Shown here: positions 26,751 through 35,174 of the stretch, in pieces
Position numbering within the stretch: position 1 is the stretch's first letter
Layout of the letters: each line of letters starts with the position of its first letter
Assembly: GCA_016709025.1 (NCBI GenBank)
Contig: JADJEQ010000037.1
Span: 1 to 64,000 of the forward strand
Direction: 5' to 3'
Source of the DNA: Bacteroidales bacterium
Lineage (GTDB): Bacteria > Bacteroidota > Bacteroidia > Bacteroidales > Lentimicrobiaceae
DNA length: 64,000 bases
Translations under genes and position numbers: made by a program
Notes under the pieces: model-generated
The model's database searches: none
What the model was told of the DNA's origin: nothing
What the model saw: only the letters and a program-made list of their open reading frames with translations

Positions 26751-28055
26751 TCATTTATCAAGATTCATTCTTACGCCTATCTGGAATGAAGGCCATGCCA
26801 TCCGGGCACTGCGGATATTGTAAGGCTGGGTGCTGTTCAGGAAGAACAACTGAACTCCGGCCTGCCCATAAGCTGCAAGATTACCGGAAATCCTTACATC
26901 GGCACCTATTCCTGTAAGGGATGACAATTGAACACCCCGGATTGCGGTCTCCTTGTTTTCCGAACCGGATAAAACACCCTGTGTATAGGTGTCGGTGTTG
27001 CCCCGGCTGGTTATCCCTTTTTCGATGATGACCGACTGGGTCGCAAATATCCCGAAGTGTTTCCGTTCAAGCACAGCAAAGCGGACCCCCAGTGGAATGC
27101 CGAGATAATACAGTTCGTTGCTGTATTGCTGGTAAATGTTATTCATTTCATACGTTTTCACCATGTAGCCCAACCTGGTGTATAACAGTCCGGTTTCAGC
27201 AAACCAGCGTTGGCCAAACTGCCGGCTGATGAGAAAGCCCAGCGACAGGGGCGCATCGTGCGAAATATTTTCAATTTCCTCAAAATAAGAAGTTTCATTG
27301 GCTACCTCCGCAGTGAGTCCATCATAGCTGAAATTGCCGCTTTGTGATTTCAGTGCCGATTCCCCGTTCGTCATCTCAGCTGCGGATGAAGTACCATAGC
27401 CCATGGCCAGTTGCCAGTTGCCCTTTCCCGGTTCATCGGTAACCGGTGGTTGTAACACATTTGGTTGCAGAATATCCGGTGATATTTTATCATCGGAGAC
27501 AACTTGTGTTGTCCGGACTTCAACCAATTCAATACTATCCGGATGAGCGTCATTCGCATTGACTTTCGGTGTAATGATTTCGCTTATAAGTATATCTTGC
27601 TGATTTACAATGGAAATCTCTGATACAGGCGTAGATTCTACTGCAGATAATTCTATATTTTGGTCGATCCCTGATGCTTGATTCTCAGAGTTAAAATCAG
27701 ATGGATTTTTCTCATTACGAACTTCAGAATTCACCGGCGGGATAACACTTTTCAGTTGCTTTTCCGATGCTACGCCCTTATTACCGGTTAAATCGCTTCC
27801 TTCTTCCGAAACTGCCACCTGAGAGCGATCTGAGCGGACAACTGTTCCCTTGTCAGTAGTAAGCAACGAAAATCCGACGCCTAACAGGATAATCACAGAA
27901 GCAGCAGTAGCTATGTACCACAGCAGAGCCCGCCTTTTTCTTTTGCGTATTTGTAGCTCAATCCGGTTCCACATATCCAGGGGAGGCTCAGCTTCAAACT
28001 GAGACAACAGAGAACCGGCGAGTTTTTTTATTTTATCTGTATTCATTGTGTTCAT
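26751..28055 (-). CDS. Anti-sigma-like N-terminus fused to an outer-membrane barrel-like domain
   Basis: 434 residues. A cytoplasmic-looking start (KIKKLAGSLLSQFEAEPPLDMWNRIELQIRKRKR) is followed by one membrane segment (LLWYIATAASVIILLGVGFSLL), then a long Ser/Thr/Glu-rich linker (about 75-230), then barrel-like strands to the end (SLGFLISRQFGQRWFAETGLLY, LGIPLGVRFAV, AYGQAGVQLFF, FQIGVRMNLDK). Its ATG overlaps the sigma-factor stop by ATGA, so translation is probably coupled. The arrangement is common in Bacteroidota, but how one chain could span both membranes is unclear. An anti-sigma role is inferred from place and N-terminus. Confidence 0.82.
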   Translation of the reverse strand: MNTMNTDKIKKLAGSLLSQFEAEPPLDMWNRIELQIRKRKRRALLWYIATAASVIILLGVGFSLLTTDKGTVVRSDRSQVAVSEEGSDLTGNKGVASEKQLKSVIPPVNSEVRNEKNPSDFNSENQASGIDQNIELSAVESTPVSEISIVNQQDILISEIITPKVNANDAHPDSIELVEVRTTQVVSDDKISPDILQPNVLQPPVTDEPGKGNWQLAMGYGTSSAAEMTNGESALKSQSGNFSYDGLTAEVANETSYFEEIENISHDAPLSLGFLISRQFGQRWFAETGLLYTRLGYMVKTYEMNNIYQQYSNELYYLGIPLGVRFAVLERKHFGIFATQSVIIEKGITSRGNTDTYTQGVLSGSENKETAIRGVQLSSLTGIGADVRISGNLAAYGQAGVQLFFLNSTQPYNIRSARMAWPSFQIGVRMNLDK

Positions 28056-28588
28056 GACCTGTTTCTGTTTTCTGTCAAACGCTTTTGCAACCAGGCCCTT
28101 GCGCGTGCATATTGTGATTTGGAGGTTCCTTCACTGATATTCAGCATTTGAGCTATCTCTTTATGCGACAGGTCTTCCACCGCGAAAAGGTTAAACACCG
28201 TTCTGAATCCGGTTGGCATCTCCTGCAATAGGTGTAACAATACATTTGGATCTATCACTTCATTTACCGGAGTTTCTTCATCGCTCACCTGTATTGAAGC
28301 ATCCAATTCAACGCTGTATCGCAATACATCATTTTTCCTGAGCATCTCGAGCGAGGTATTGACCATGATCCTGCGAATCCAGCCTTCAAAAGAACCCTGA
28401 AATTTAAAACTCCCCAGTTTTGTAAAAACCCGGATAAAGCCTTCCTGCAGAAAGTCCTCAGCCATGCTATGGTCCGATGCATAACGAAGGCATACCCCGA
28501 ACATCTTTCGGGCATGCAATTCATACAAACGCTTCTGAGCCTGCATATTACCATTCAGGCAATCCTTCAGGAGTTGTCTTTCATCCAT
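28052..28588 (-). CDS. ECF-type RNA polymerase sigma-70 factor
   Basis: 178 residues. Region 2 reads YELHARKMFGVCLRYASDHSMAEDFLQEGFIRVFTKL with the core-binding FLQEGFIRVF, and region 4 has LPTGFR-like MPTGFRTVFNLFAVEDLSHKEIAQML with the helix-turn-helix NISEGTSKSQYARARAWLQKRL. Linker is acidic. It belongs to the Bacteroidota ECF group that sits next to membrane or barrel proteins. It heads the operon that runs to 24116; autoregulation is likely but I see no promoter to support it. Confidence 0.95.
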   Translation of the reverse strand: MDERQLLKDCLNGNMQAQKRLYELHARKMFGVCLRYASDHSMAEDFLQEGFIRVFTKLGSFKFQGSFEGWIRRIMVNTSLEMLRKNDVLRYSVELDASIQVSDEETPVNEVIDPNVLLHLLQEMPTGFRTVFNLFAVEDLSHKEIAQMLNISEGTSKSQYARARAWLQKRLTENRNRS

Positions 28589-28715
28589 TAATTATGCAGA
28601 AGCGCTTTAAGTCCGGACCTAAACTGAGATGCATGGTTGTTGAAATGGTTGCATTGCAATATTAATCATATTATGGAAAATATCCGAATGATCGATTGTC
28701 GGAAAGATGGTATGA

Positions 28716-28795
28716 TGATGGAATGGTGGAATAGTGGAATGTGATGATGGAATGGTGGAATGGTGGAATGGTGGAAGGATGGAAAGATGGAAGGT
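28716..28795. repeat. GGAATGGTG tandem repeat
   Basis: About nine slightly diverged copies of a nine-base unit (GGAATGGTG, with variants such as GGAATAGTG, GGAAGGATG, GGAAAGATG). Purine-rich on the plus strand. Confidence 0.8.
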
Positions 28796-28873
28796 CGAAT
28801 ACCTTGGAATTTAGCCCTGAAAGGGCGAAACATCAGAGCCGTGGGCGAAGCGAAGCGTAGCCCAAGGTCCAAT

Positions 28874-28963
28874 CCACCCCATCGAATCAAACCCACGGGC
28901 CGAACCACCCCATCGAATCAAGCCCACGGCCAGAACCACCTCAACGAATCAAGTCCAGAAAGG
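28874..28963. repeat. 31-bp direct repeats, about 2.6 copies
   Basis: Two adjacent 31-base units (28874-28904 and 28905-28935), both starting CCACCCCATCGAATCAA, and a third diverged partial copy from 28936. There are no spacers. They sit inside an interspersed Bacteroidota-like repeat. Confidence 0.75.
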
Positions 28964-29112
28964 GCGATATATCCCAACCATAGATAACAATCACGCAACG
29001 TATTTAAAAAGTACCATTAAGAAAGCAATAATGATCTAAATTTGCACCGGTTTTGCCAATAACCAAATATTGACCATAGTTACTGATGGGCTATTAAAAT
29101 AAGTAAAGCTGA

Positions 29113-30345
29113 ATGAAAGCTGAAATAATTACGATAGGTGACGAACTGTTGATCGGGCAGGTAATCGACACCAACTCCGCCTGGATGGCCGGACAATTAA
29201 GCCTGATCGGGATAAAGGTTGCACAGATCACCAGCATTTCCGACAGCCGGGAACACATCCTTACGGCGATAAAAGAAGCAGAATCCCGTGTGGATGTCAT
29301 TCTGATGACCGGCGGCCTGGGTCCTACACGCGACGATATTACCAAAAACACGCTTTGTGATTACTTTGGAACAAAGCTGGTATTTAACCAGGAATCCTTC
29401 GAAAATATAGAAAGGATTTTCAGGATGAGGGGATACAACATAACCCTGCTTAACAAGGCCCAGGCAGAAGTACCTGAAAACTGCACGCCACTTTTAAATG
29501 TCAATGGCACTGCACCGGGTATGTGGTTTGAGCAAAACGGAAAAATCTATGCATCCATGCCAGGCGTTCCGTTCGAGATGAAGGCCCTGATGGAAGATCA
29601 TATCCTTCCCCGTTTACAGGCGATAAGTTCAACCACCATTGTTCATCGCACCATTCTCACACAGGGGGTAGGTGAGTCTTTTCTGGCAGCAAAAATCGAA
29701 GCATGGGAAACCGCGTTGCCCAAACATATTAAACTCGCTTACCTTCCCCAGCCGGGTATTGTAAGGCTGAGACTCACCGGATCAGGACGCGACAAAGCTG
29801 AGCTTGAATCAGACATCAATGCAAATACCGATGCGCTGTATGAATTGATCTCTGAACATATTTTCGGAGAAGGTGATGATTCCCTTGAGCTGATCGTGGG
29901 AAACATGCTGAAACAGCATAACTACACAATGGCAACAGCCGAAAGCTGCACAGGTGGCTATATTGCTCATCTTATCACAGGCATTGCAGGGAGTTCAGAC
30001 TATTTCAAAGGATCTGTAGTTGCCTATTCCAATGAAATAAAGGAGAATGTGTTGGGGGTTTCACCCAAGACCATCGAAAAATATGGAGCTGTAAGCGAAG
30101 AAACGGTATTTGAAATGGCTGCCGGAATTATCAGGCAGTTCAATGTAAACTGTGCGATTTCTGTTTCGGGAATTGCCGGTCCGGATGGGGGTACAGTGGA
30201 GAAACCGGTCGGAACTACCTGGGTTTGCGTACTCACCCCAAAAGGAGCGGAAACCCGCAAATTCACTTTCGGCGAACACCGTGGCCGCAACATCAGGCGG
30301 GCCGCCCTGGCAGCACTGGATATGCTGAGAAAGCAACTGGGATAG
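29113..30345 (+). CDS. cinA: CinA-family nicotinamide-nucleotide amidohydrolase
   Basis: 410 residues with both CinA domains. The N-terminal molybdopterin-binding-like (COG1058) part starts MKAEIITIGDELLIGQVIDTN and has MTGGLGPTRDD and the NGTAPGM and MPGVPFEMK motifs. The C-terminal deamidase domain (from about residue 255) has ATAESCTGGYIAHLIT, SSDYFKGSVVAYSN and SGIAGPDGG. Members recycle NMN or hydrolyse ADP-ribose; the old name comes from competence operons, but no competence gene or recA is adjacent. Length is complete. Confidence 0.95.
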   Translation: MKAEIITIGDELLIGQVIDTNSAWMAGQLSLIGIKVAQITSISDSREHILTAIKEAESRVDVILMTGGLGPTRDDITKNTLCDYFGTKLVFNQESFENIERIFRMRGYNITLLNKAQAEVPENCTPLLNVNGTAPGMWFEQNGKIYASMPGVPFEMKALMEDHILPRLQAISSTTIVHRTILTQGVGESFLAAKIEAWETALPKHIKLAYLPQPGIVRLRLTGSGRDKAELESDINANTDALYELISEHIFGEGDDSLELIVGNMLKQHNYTMATAESCTGGYIAHLITGIAGSSDYFKGSVVAYSNEIKENVLGVSPKTIEKYGAVSEETVFEMAAGIIRQFNVNCAISVSGIAGPDGGTVEKPVGTTWVCVLTPKGAETRKFTFGEHRGRNIRRAALAALDMLRKQLG

Positions 30346-30412
30346 GGCACAGGGCGCAGGGCACAGAGCACAGAGCACAGGGCACAGAGCACAGGGCATG
30401 GAGCATGGAGCT
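30345..30412. repeat. GGGCACAGA-type tandem repeat after cinA
   Basis: About seven copies of a nine-base unit alternating GGGCACAGA/GAGCACAGG follow the cinA stop codon directly. A related stretch (GCACAGGGCTCAGAGCATGG) recurs at 30598, with its flank (GGGAGATTTCGTTTC at 30419, GGGAAATTTCGTCTC at 30636), so a segment of about 210 bases was duplicated. Confidence 0.75.
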
Positions 30413-30689
30413 TAACCGGGAGATTTCGTTTCTTTTGCAACAGACACGGTGACAAGGGGAAATGGAGACAAGGAGAAGCCTACAATCAGGCTATAAAGTA
30501 ATGTGGAAAATGGTAATTGGAAATTGAAATTACCCCTTGTCTCCCACTTCCTTTGTCCCCTTGTCTGATGAATCGTAGCAGGATTTAACCGGCAATAGCA
30601 CAGGGCTCAGAGCATGGAGCATGGATTTAAATTGGGAAATTTCGTCTCTTTAGCCACAGACGCGGCGACAAGCCTGCCCGCCGAAAAAG

Positions 30690-30955
30690 CGTGCAGGCGG
30701 GACTCACCTTCACCCCTTCTCCCCTACTCCCTTTCTCTTCGTCTCTATGTCACTTCATCTCTCAGTCTCAGTCTCTAAGCAAACTCTGACTCCCCTTCAC
30801 CCTTCTCCCCTCTCCTTTCTCTTCGTCTCTATGTCACTTCGTCTCTCAGTCTCTCAGTCCCTCTGACTCCCCTTCTCCCCTTCTCCCCTTCACCCCTTCT
30901 CTCAATCCCTCAGTCTCCCACTCCCCTTGTCCCCTAGTCCCCTTGTCTGCTTAAT
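30690..30955 (+). repeat. Polypyrimidine (C/T-rich) low-complexity tract
   Basis: Some 265 bases almost free of A and G runs, with a direct repeat of about 80 bases: TTTCTCTTCGTCTCTATGTC occurs at 30732 and again at 30816. It holds no gene. The strand asymmetry (purines on the minus strand) is marked. Confidence 0.75.
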
Positions 30956-30975
30956 CGTGGTAGGAGTTGGCATAT

Positions 30976-31015
30976 AAAAAAGCAGGGACACGTCAAGTCG
31001 TGTCCCTGCTTTTTT
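30976..31015. terminator. Bidirectional terminator after the first giant paralogue
   Basis: A perfect palindrome: A6, then GCAGGGACACG (30982-30992), loop TCAAGT, CGTGTCCCTGC (30999-31009), then T6. It lies 20 bases beyond the minus-strand stop at 31036 and can terminate transcription from both sides. Confidence 0.88.
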
Positions 31016-31035
31016 AATTGTTGAAAACAAAGGGA

Positions 31036-34000
31036 TCAGGGATATACTGCTGAAACGTAGTTTGCAGAATTGTTATCCACCAAAGTCATATCTGCAGTAT
31101 CAATGATTCCATCACCATTTGCATCAGGGTTGCGGTAACCACTCAGGTAAGCAGCCGAGCCATTGTCAACCGGGGTCATATCAGCCGTATCTACAATTCC
31201 ATCCTGATTAACATCTCCACCATATAGTGCATACCATCCATCGGACATCAAAGCAAGGTTATTTCCATAAGCTTTGGCAGCAAGATCGAAATTGTAATTT
31301 ATCTGCGGGGTAGTGAATGGAACCGGCGAAGCACTGACAGTTACAATGCCACTTCTATGCCTGATGGCGATGTAATAACTACTGCTGTATGCAGCCGGAA
31401 CAGCAAACGTGACTGTTCCGTTTGTGCTCAACAATACCTCGGCTTTTGTAAACACAATATTTGAGAAATTGCCGTTATCATGTAACTCAACGGTAATCTG
31501 ATCAGCAACAGTCGGGCTCCAGACTGGTGCTCCGGAAGCATCGAGCGAAGGGTGCATTAATCCATTTGCATTATACAATCCTTCAAGCAAAAGGTTCAGG
31601 GTTAAATTCCTGACCGGATTGAGCTGAGATTGTATAAAAACATTCCGTGAATGAACAGCCAGATTATTTATACAATAATATTGACCTGCAAATGCATCGG
31701 TAACAGGATTGAGAAAGTTAAGATTCTGAGATGTGGCTCCTGAAAAGCCTGCATTTCCGACCAGGTTCCCCTGCGGGCCCCACCAGGCGAAGGATGAACC
31801 AGAAAAATTGGCATCAAGTCTTATCTGGCCCTGAATTGCACTGCCATTGATCAGGAAAATATTCTGATCGGATACTCCATCCAGTATTGTGAGAGTGTTT
31901 GACCAGGTACCATTGTTATGAATGTCACCAAGTATAGTCAATGTAAAGGTATAAATATAGTTCGCAATAGAGCCGTTATTTTCTAACCCGCCCTGAACCT
32001 GAATCCCATAATGATTGTTCCCCCGGTTTCTCATTACGCCATCGTTTATGACACTTCCATTGAAGCTATTACCACTACCTGCCTGAAATACTCCCTGCAA
32101 TGTGACATCAGAATTAAAAACTACGCCCACACAAAAGGCTCCAAGACTATGAAAGCGAATATTAGTTCCTGAGATCAGTGCATCGGTAAGGCTTCCGTTA
32201 AGCACGGATAAACGGCCTCCATTGTTTAACGAAAATGAACAATCATTTAAATCTATGGTAGTGCCGTCAAAAATCAGATCGGTGGTTGCTATCATGCTAC
32301 CCGCAACATTGCTGTTGGTAAATGAATCTCCTTCAAATCTACTTGGAAAGGCAAGATAATGGGTATTTGTTCCTGTAAGGGTAGTTTGGCGGTTAACCCA
32401 GCTTCCATCATTGGTAACATTGCCTGAAATATCCAGAGAAAAATTGTAAATATTATTCTGAATGGTTCCGTTGTTGGTAAAATTGCCAATGACAGCTAAA
32501 GTGTATGGACTATTGGGTCTGTTTTGTAAAGCACCGTAATTTGTTATATTGGTTTTAAAGCTATTGCCGTTACCTGAGATCGAAACTGTTCCGTTAAGCC
32601 CTGTCTGAGGCGCATCAATGGTAATCAGTGAGAGATAATTTCCACCGCCGCATGTCAATTGAATTGCCGGTAATGATGTTTTGTATAGCACAGTTCTGTA
32701 AAGGTAACCTCCACTCATAGCCAGGGAATTACCAGTAGTGAATTCGAGTGTATCACTGTTAAAGTCAATTTCTGTTCCAACAAAACTCAGACCTGTTGTA
32801 GCGATTGCACGTCCTGTAGAAGCAGTTTTGGTAAAATAAGTACCTCCAAATGCCTGTGTCATGGCCATTTGCTGATTAACAACGCCGTTGAGAACGGTTG
32901 AATAATTCGTCCAGGTACCATTGTTAGTCAGGCTACCTGAAATATTTACAGTAAAATTGTAAATACTATTCTTTACGGTTCCGTTGTTGGTAAGATTACC
33001 ATTGACAGTTAAGAAATAAGAATTGTTCTGGTAGTTCTGTATGATACCGGTATTGGTTACATTGGTTTTAAAAACATTGCCGTTGCCATAAATCCGTAAA
33101 TCTCCTGTAATTTCAGTCTGGGGTGCATCGATGGTCACGATATACACATATGCATTATTACCACTTGTTAATTGAAGGGCAGGCAAAGAAGATTTGTACA
33201 AAACACAGGTACTCAGGTAACCTCCGGATAACGAAATAGAATTTCCTATGGTGAATTCAAGGGTATCGGCGTTAAAATCTACGATGGTTCCTTCAAAATT
33301 CAGACCTGTTGTGGCAATTGCCCGACCCGGAGAAACTGTTTTAGAAAAATAGGAACCTCCAAAAGGAAGTGACATAGCCAATCCCTGATTCACGGTACCA
33401 TTGAGGACGGTTGAATAATTCGTCCAGATACCATTGTTAGCCAGGTTACCCGAAACGTTCACAGTAAAATTGTAAACATTGTTTTTTACAGTCCCGTTAT
33501 TGGTCAAATTCCCAGCAACAGTTAAAGTATAGGAGTTGTTTTGGTAGCTCTGCAACGTACCAAAATTGACTACATTCTTTCTGAATATATTGCTGTTGCC
33601 ATAAATCCGCATATCTCCATATAACTCCGACTGGAATGCGTCGATGGTTGTTATATATACGTAAGCGCCATTACCGAAAGTAATTTGAAGCGCCGGCAAG
33701 GACGATTTATAGATAACTCCGGAATTCAGCGAGCCTCCGTCAACAGAAAGAGTATTACCGGTTGTAAACGCAAGGGTATCATTGCCCAGATCGATGGAAG
33801 TTCCAACAAAGCTCAGGCCTGTTGTGGCATTTATCCTTCCGGCAGAAGCCGTTTTATAAAAATAAGTACCTGCAAAAGGCTGCGACATTGCCAATCCCTG
33901 GTTACCACTTCCGTTGAGAACGGTTGAATAATTCGTCCATGTACCATTATTTACCATGTTTCCTGAGATATTCACCGTAAAATTGTAAGTACTATTCTGA

Positions 34001-34818
34001 ACGGTTCCATTATTGGTAAAGTTACCAATTACATTTAAAGGATAGGAATTGTTAGGATAGTTCATCAATATGCCATTGTTAATGACTGTATTTTTAAAGG
34101 TACTCGTACTATAGATCAGTAATGTCCCGTTTAGTTGTAACTGGACAGCGTCTATCGTCATTTGATAAGCGTAGGTGCCGCTACCTGCCGTAATCTGCAG
34201 GGCAGGCAAAGATGATTTGTAAAAAACACCTGAACTAAAGTAGCCACCGTTCATTGTAATCGAATTCCCGGTAGTAAACTCCAGGGTATCAGCATTAAGA
34301 CTTATGATTGTTCCCGTGAAGGAAAGCGCAGTTGTGGCAATAGCTCTGCCTGATGTAAGATTTTTGTTAAAGTTTGCAACAGCCAGCGGCTGGGTTGCGG
34401 CCAATTGCTGATTTCCGCTACCACTGAGCGTCAATGCGTTGTTAGTCATGACACCATTGTGGCTGACGTTGCCAAAAACATTAACATTAAGAGAATATAC
34501 ATTGTTGGCAATGGTTCCATTGTTCGTAAGGTTACCATTCACATTTAGTGTATAAGTATTATTAGAATGATTCCGGAGCACTCCACCAGCTGAAATCGTG
34601 ATATTGTTACACGAATTACCGTTGACGCTAACTGTGGATGAGATAATTACATTGTCACTTCCACCGGGAATAATTCCACCAACCCACGTTGCCCCATCAG
34701 TCCATATTCCGCCAGCAGGAGCAGAAACTATCTGAGATGTACCAACAAGAGGTGTTACCAATGCAAGCAGCATTCCCATGGACAGGAAAAATACTGACTT
34801 TGTAAAGAGATTTTTCAT
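31036..34818 (-). CDS. Giant surface repeat protein 1 with dockerin-like C-terminal module
   Basis: About 1260 residues from the ATG at 34818 (MKNLFTKSVFFLS), which gives a proper signal peptide ending near VGTSQ. The N-terminal part GIWTDGATWVGGIIPGGSDN is the G8-like opening seen in many Bacteroidota adhesins. Then come four ~170-residue units rich in Asn/Thr (GNLTNNGTVKN, ISGNLTNNGTW), of beta-helix character. The C-terminal ~195 residues hold a beta-rich domain (LTLNLLLEGLYN, ITVELHDNGNF, YYIAIRHRSG) and two calcium loops, DVNQDGIVDTAD and DANGDGIIDTAD, ending VSAVYP. No T9SS domain follows. Likely a secreted or surface adhesin; partner of the dockerin-like loops unknown. Confidence 0.88.
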   Translation of the reverse strand: MKNLFTKSVFFLSMGMLLALVTPLVGTSQIVSAPAGGIWTDGATWVGGIIPGGSDNVIISSTVSVNGNSCNNITISAGGVLRNHSNNTYTLNVNGNLTNNGTIANNVYSLNVNVFGNVSHNGVMTNNALTLSGSGNQQLAATQPLAVANFNKNLTSGRAIATTALSFTGTIISLNADTLEFTTGNSITMNGGYFSSGVFYKSSLPALQITAGSGTYAYQMTIDAVQLQLNGTLLIYSTSTFKNTVINNGILMNYPNNSYPLNVIGNFTNNGTVQNSTYNFTVNISGNMVNNGTWTNYSTVLNGSGNQGLAMSQPFAGTYFYKTASAGRINATTGLSFVGTSIDLGNDTLAFTTGNTLSVDGGSLNSGVIYKSSLPALQITFGNGAYVYITTIDAFQSELYGDMRIYGNSNIFRKNVVNFGTLQSYQNNSYTLTVAGNLTNNGTVKNNVYNFTVNVSGNLANNGIWTNYSTVLNGTVNQGLAMSLPFGGSYFSKTVSPGRAIATTGLNFEGTIVDFNADTLEFTIGNSISLSGGYLSTCVLYKSSLPALQLTSGNNAYVYIVTIDAPQTEITGDLRIYGNGNVFKTNVTNTGIIQNYQNNSYFLTVNGNLTNNGTVKNSIYNFTVNISGSLTNNGTWTNYSTVLNGVVNQQMAMTQAFGGTYFTKTASTGRAIATTGLSFVGTEIDFNSDTLEFTTGNSLAMSGGYLYRTVLYKTSLPAIQLTCGGGNYLSLITIDAPQTGLNGTVSISGNGNSFKTNITNYGALQNRPNSPYTLAVIGNFTNNGTIQNNIYNFSLDISGNVTNDGSWVNRQTTLTGTNTHYLAFPSRFEGDSFTNSNVAGSMIATTDLIFDGTTIDLNDCSFSLNNGGRLSVLNGSLTDALISGTNIRFHSLGAFCVGVVFNSDVTLQGVFQAGSGNSFNGSVINDGVMRNRGNNHYGIQVQGGLENNGSIANYIYTFTLTILGDIHNNGTWSNTLTILDGVSDQNIFLINGSAIQGQIRLDANFSGSSFAWWGPQGNLVGNAGFSGATSQNLNFLNPVTDAFAGQYYCINNLAVHSRNVFIQSQLNPVRNLTLNLLLEGLYNANGLMHPSLDASGAPVWSPTVADQITVELHDNGNFSNIVFTKAEVLLSTNGTVTFAVPAAYSSSYYIAIRHRSGIVTVSASPVPFTTPQINYNFDLAAKAYGNNLALMSDGWYALYGGDVNQDGIVDTADMTPVDNGSAAYLSGYRNPDANGDGIIDTADMTLVDNNSANYVSAVYP
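32440..34050 (-). repeat. ~512-bp coding tandem repeats in surface protein 1
   Basis: The phrase coding for TNNGTV recurs near 34013, 33505, 32993 and 32473, spacing about 510-520 bases, which is one ~170-residue protein unit each. Units are clearly alike but diverged. Confidence 0.8.
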
Positions 34819-34855
34819 AACATAATTTTTAAGGTGATGGGGTCTGTGAAAGAAA

Positions 34856-34883
34856 CAAAATAAAATGCTTTTTGTAAAATCAA
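34856..34883 (-). promoter_or_regulatory. Candidate promoter of surface protein 1
   Basis: On the minus strand TTG (34883-34881) and TATTTTG (34862-34856) are 18 bases apart, close to the Bacteroidota pattern TTG / TAnnTTTG. It lies 38 bases before the ATG. The similar element before surface protein 2 supports it. Confidence 0.4.
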
Positions 34884-35108
34884 TTTGAAGATTTAACAAT
34901 TATTTAACAAATTGAAAATATCGGATGTATCTGCACCAATAAGCAGCAGCAGTAGGTAACACGAGAATAATCCAACCCATTGCTATAACTTTGGTACCAG
35001 ATTGTACCCGGGTCATTGTAAACAAAGCGCCAGATCCTGCAACGCGTACGCCATTAATACATGCCTTCCCGCTTCGGCTGGAAATCACCTGCTATATGAG
35101 AATGCCAA

Positions 35109-35153
35109 TAAAAAAATGCTGGGACACAGAGAGATGTCATGTCCCAGCATTAA
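35109..35153. terminator. GGGACA-type terminator after surface protein 2
   Basis: AATGCTGGGACA (35115-35126) pairs with TGTCCCAGCATT (35140-35151), loop 13 bases. On the minus strand it is followed by a T6 run. It lies 22 bases beyond the stop codon at 35175. Confidence 0.85.
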
Positions 35154-35174
35154 ACAGGATTGATATTATTCAGA

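Larger units (their letters stand above)
28589..29112. other. Repeat-rich intergenic region
   Basis: Divergent region of 524 bases. It holds a GGAATGGTG-type tandem array (28716-28795), a Bacteroidota-like interspersed piece (TTTAGCCCTGAAAGGGCGAA near 28809 and CCAGAAAGGGCGATATATC near 28955), and 31-bp direct repeats (28874-28963). No gene is visible. Promoters for the sigma operon (left) and cinA (right) must lie at the two ends. Confidence 0.6.
34819..35174. other. Intergenic region between surface proteins 1 and 2
   Basis: About 356 bases. It holds the hairpin for protein 2's end (35115-35151) and, near protein 1's start, the candidate promoter (34856-34883). The leader next to protein 1's ATG (TTATGAAAAA side, CATAACATAATTTTTAA on the plus strand) is shared with protein 2. 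No gene. Confidence 0.55.

Noticed and set aside
28874..28963. Possible CRISPR array (31-bp direct repeats)
   Set aside because: Units are directly adjacent with no spacers, only 2.6 copies, and no cas genes are near.
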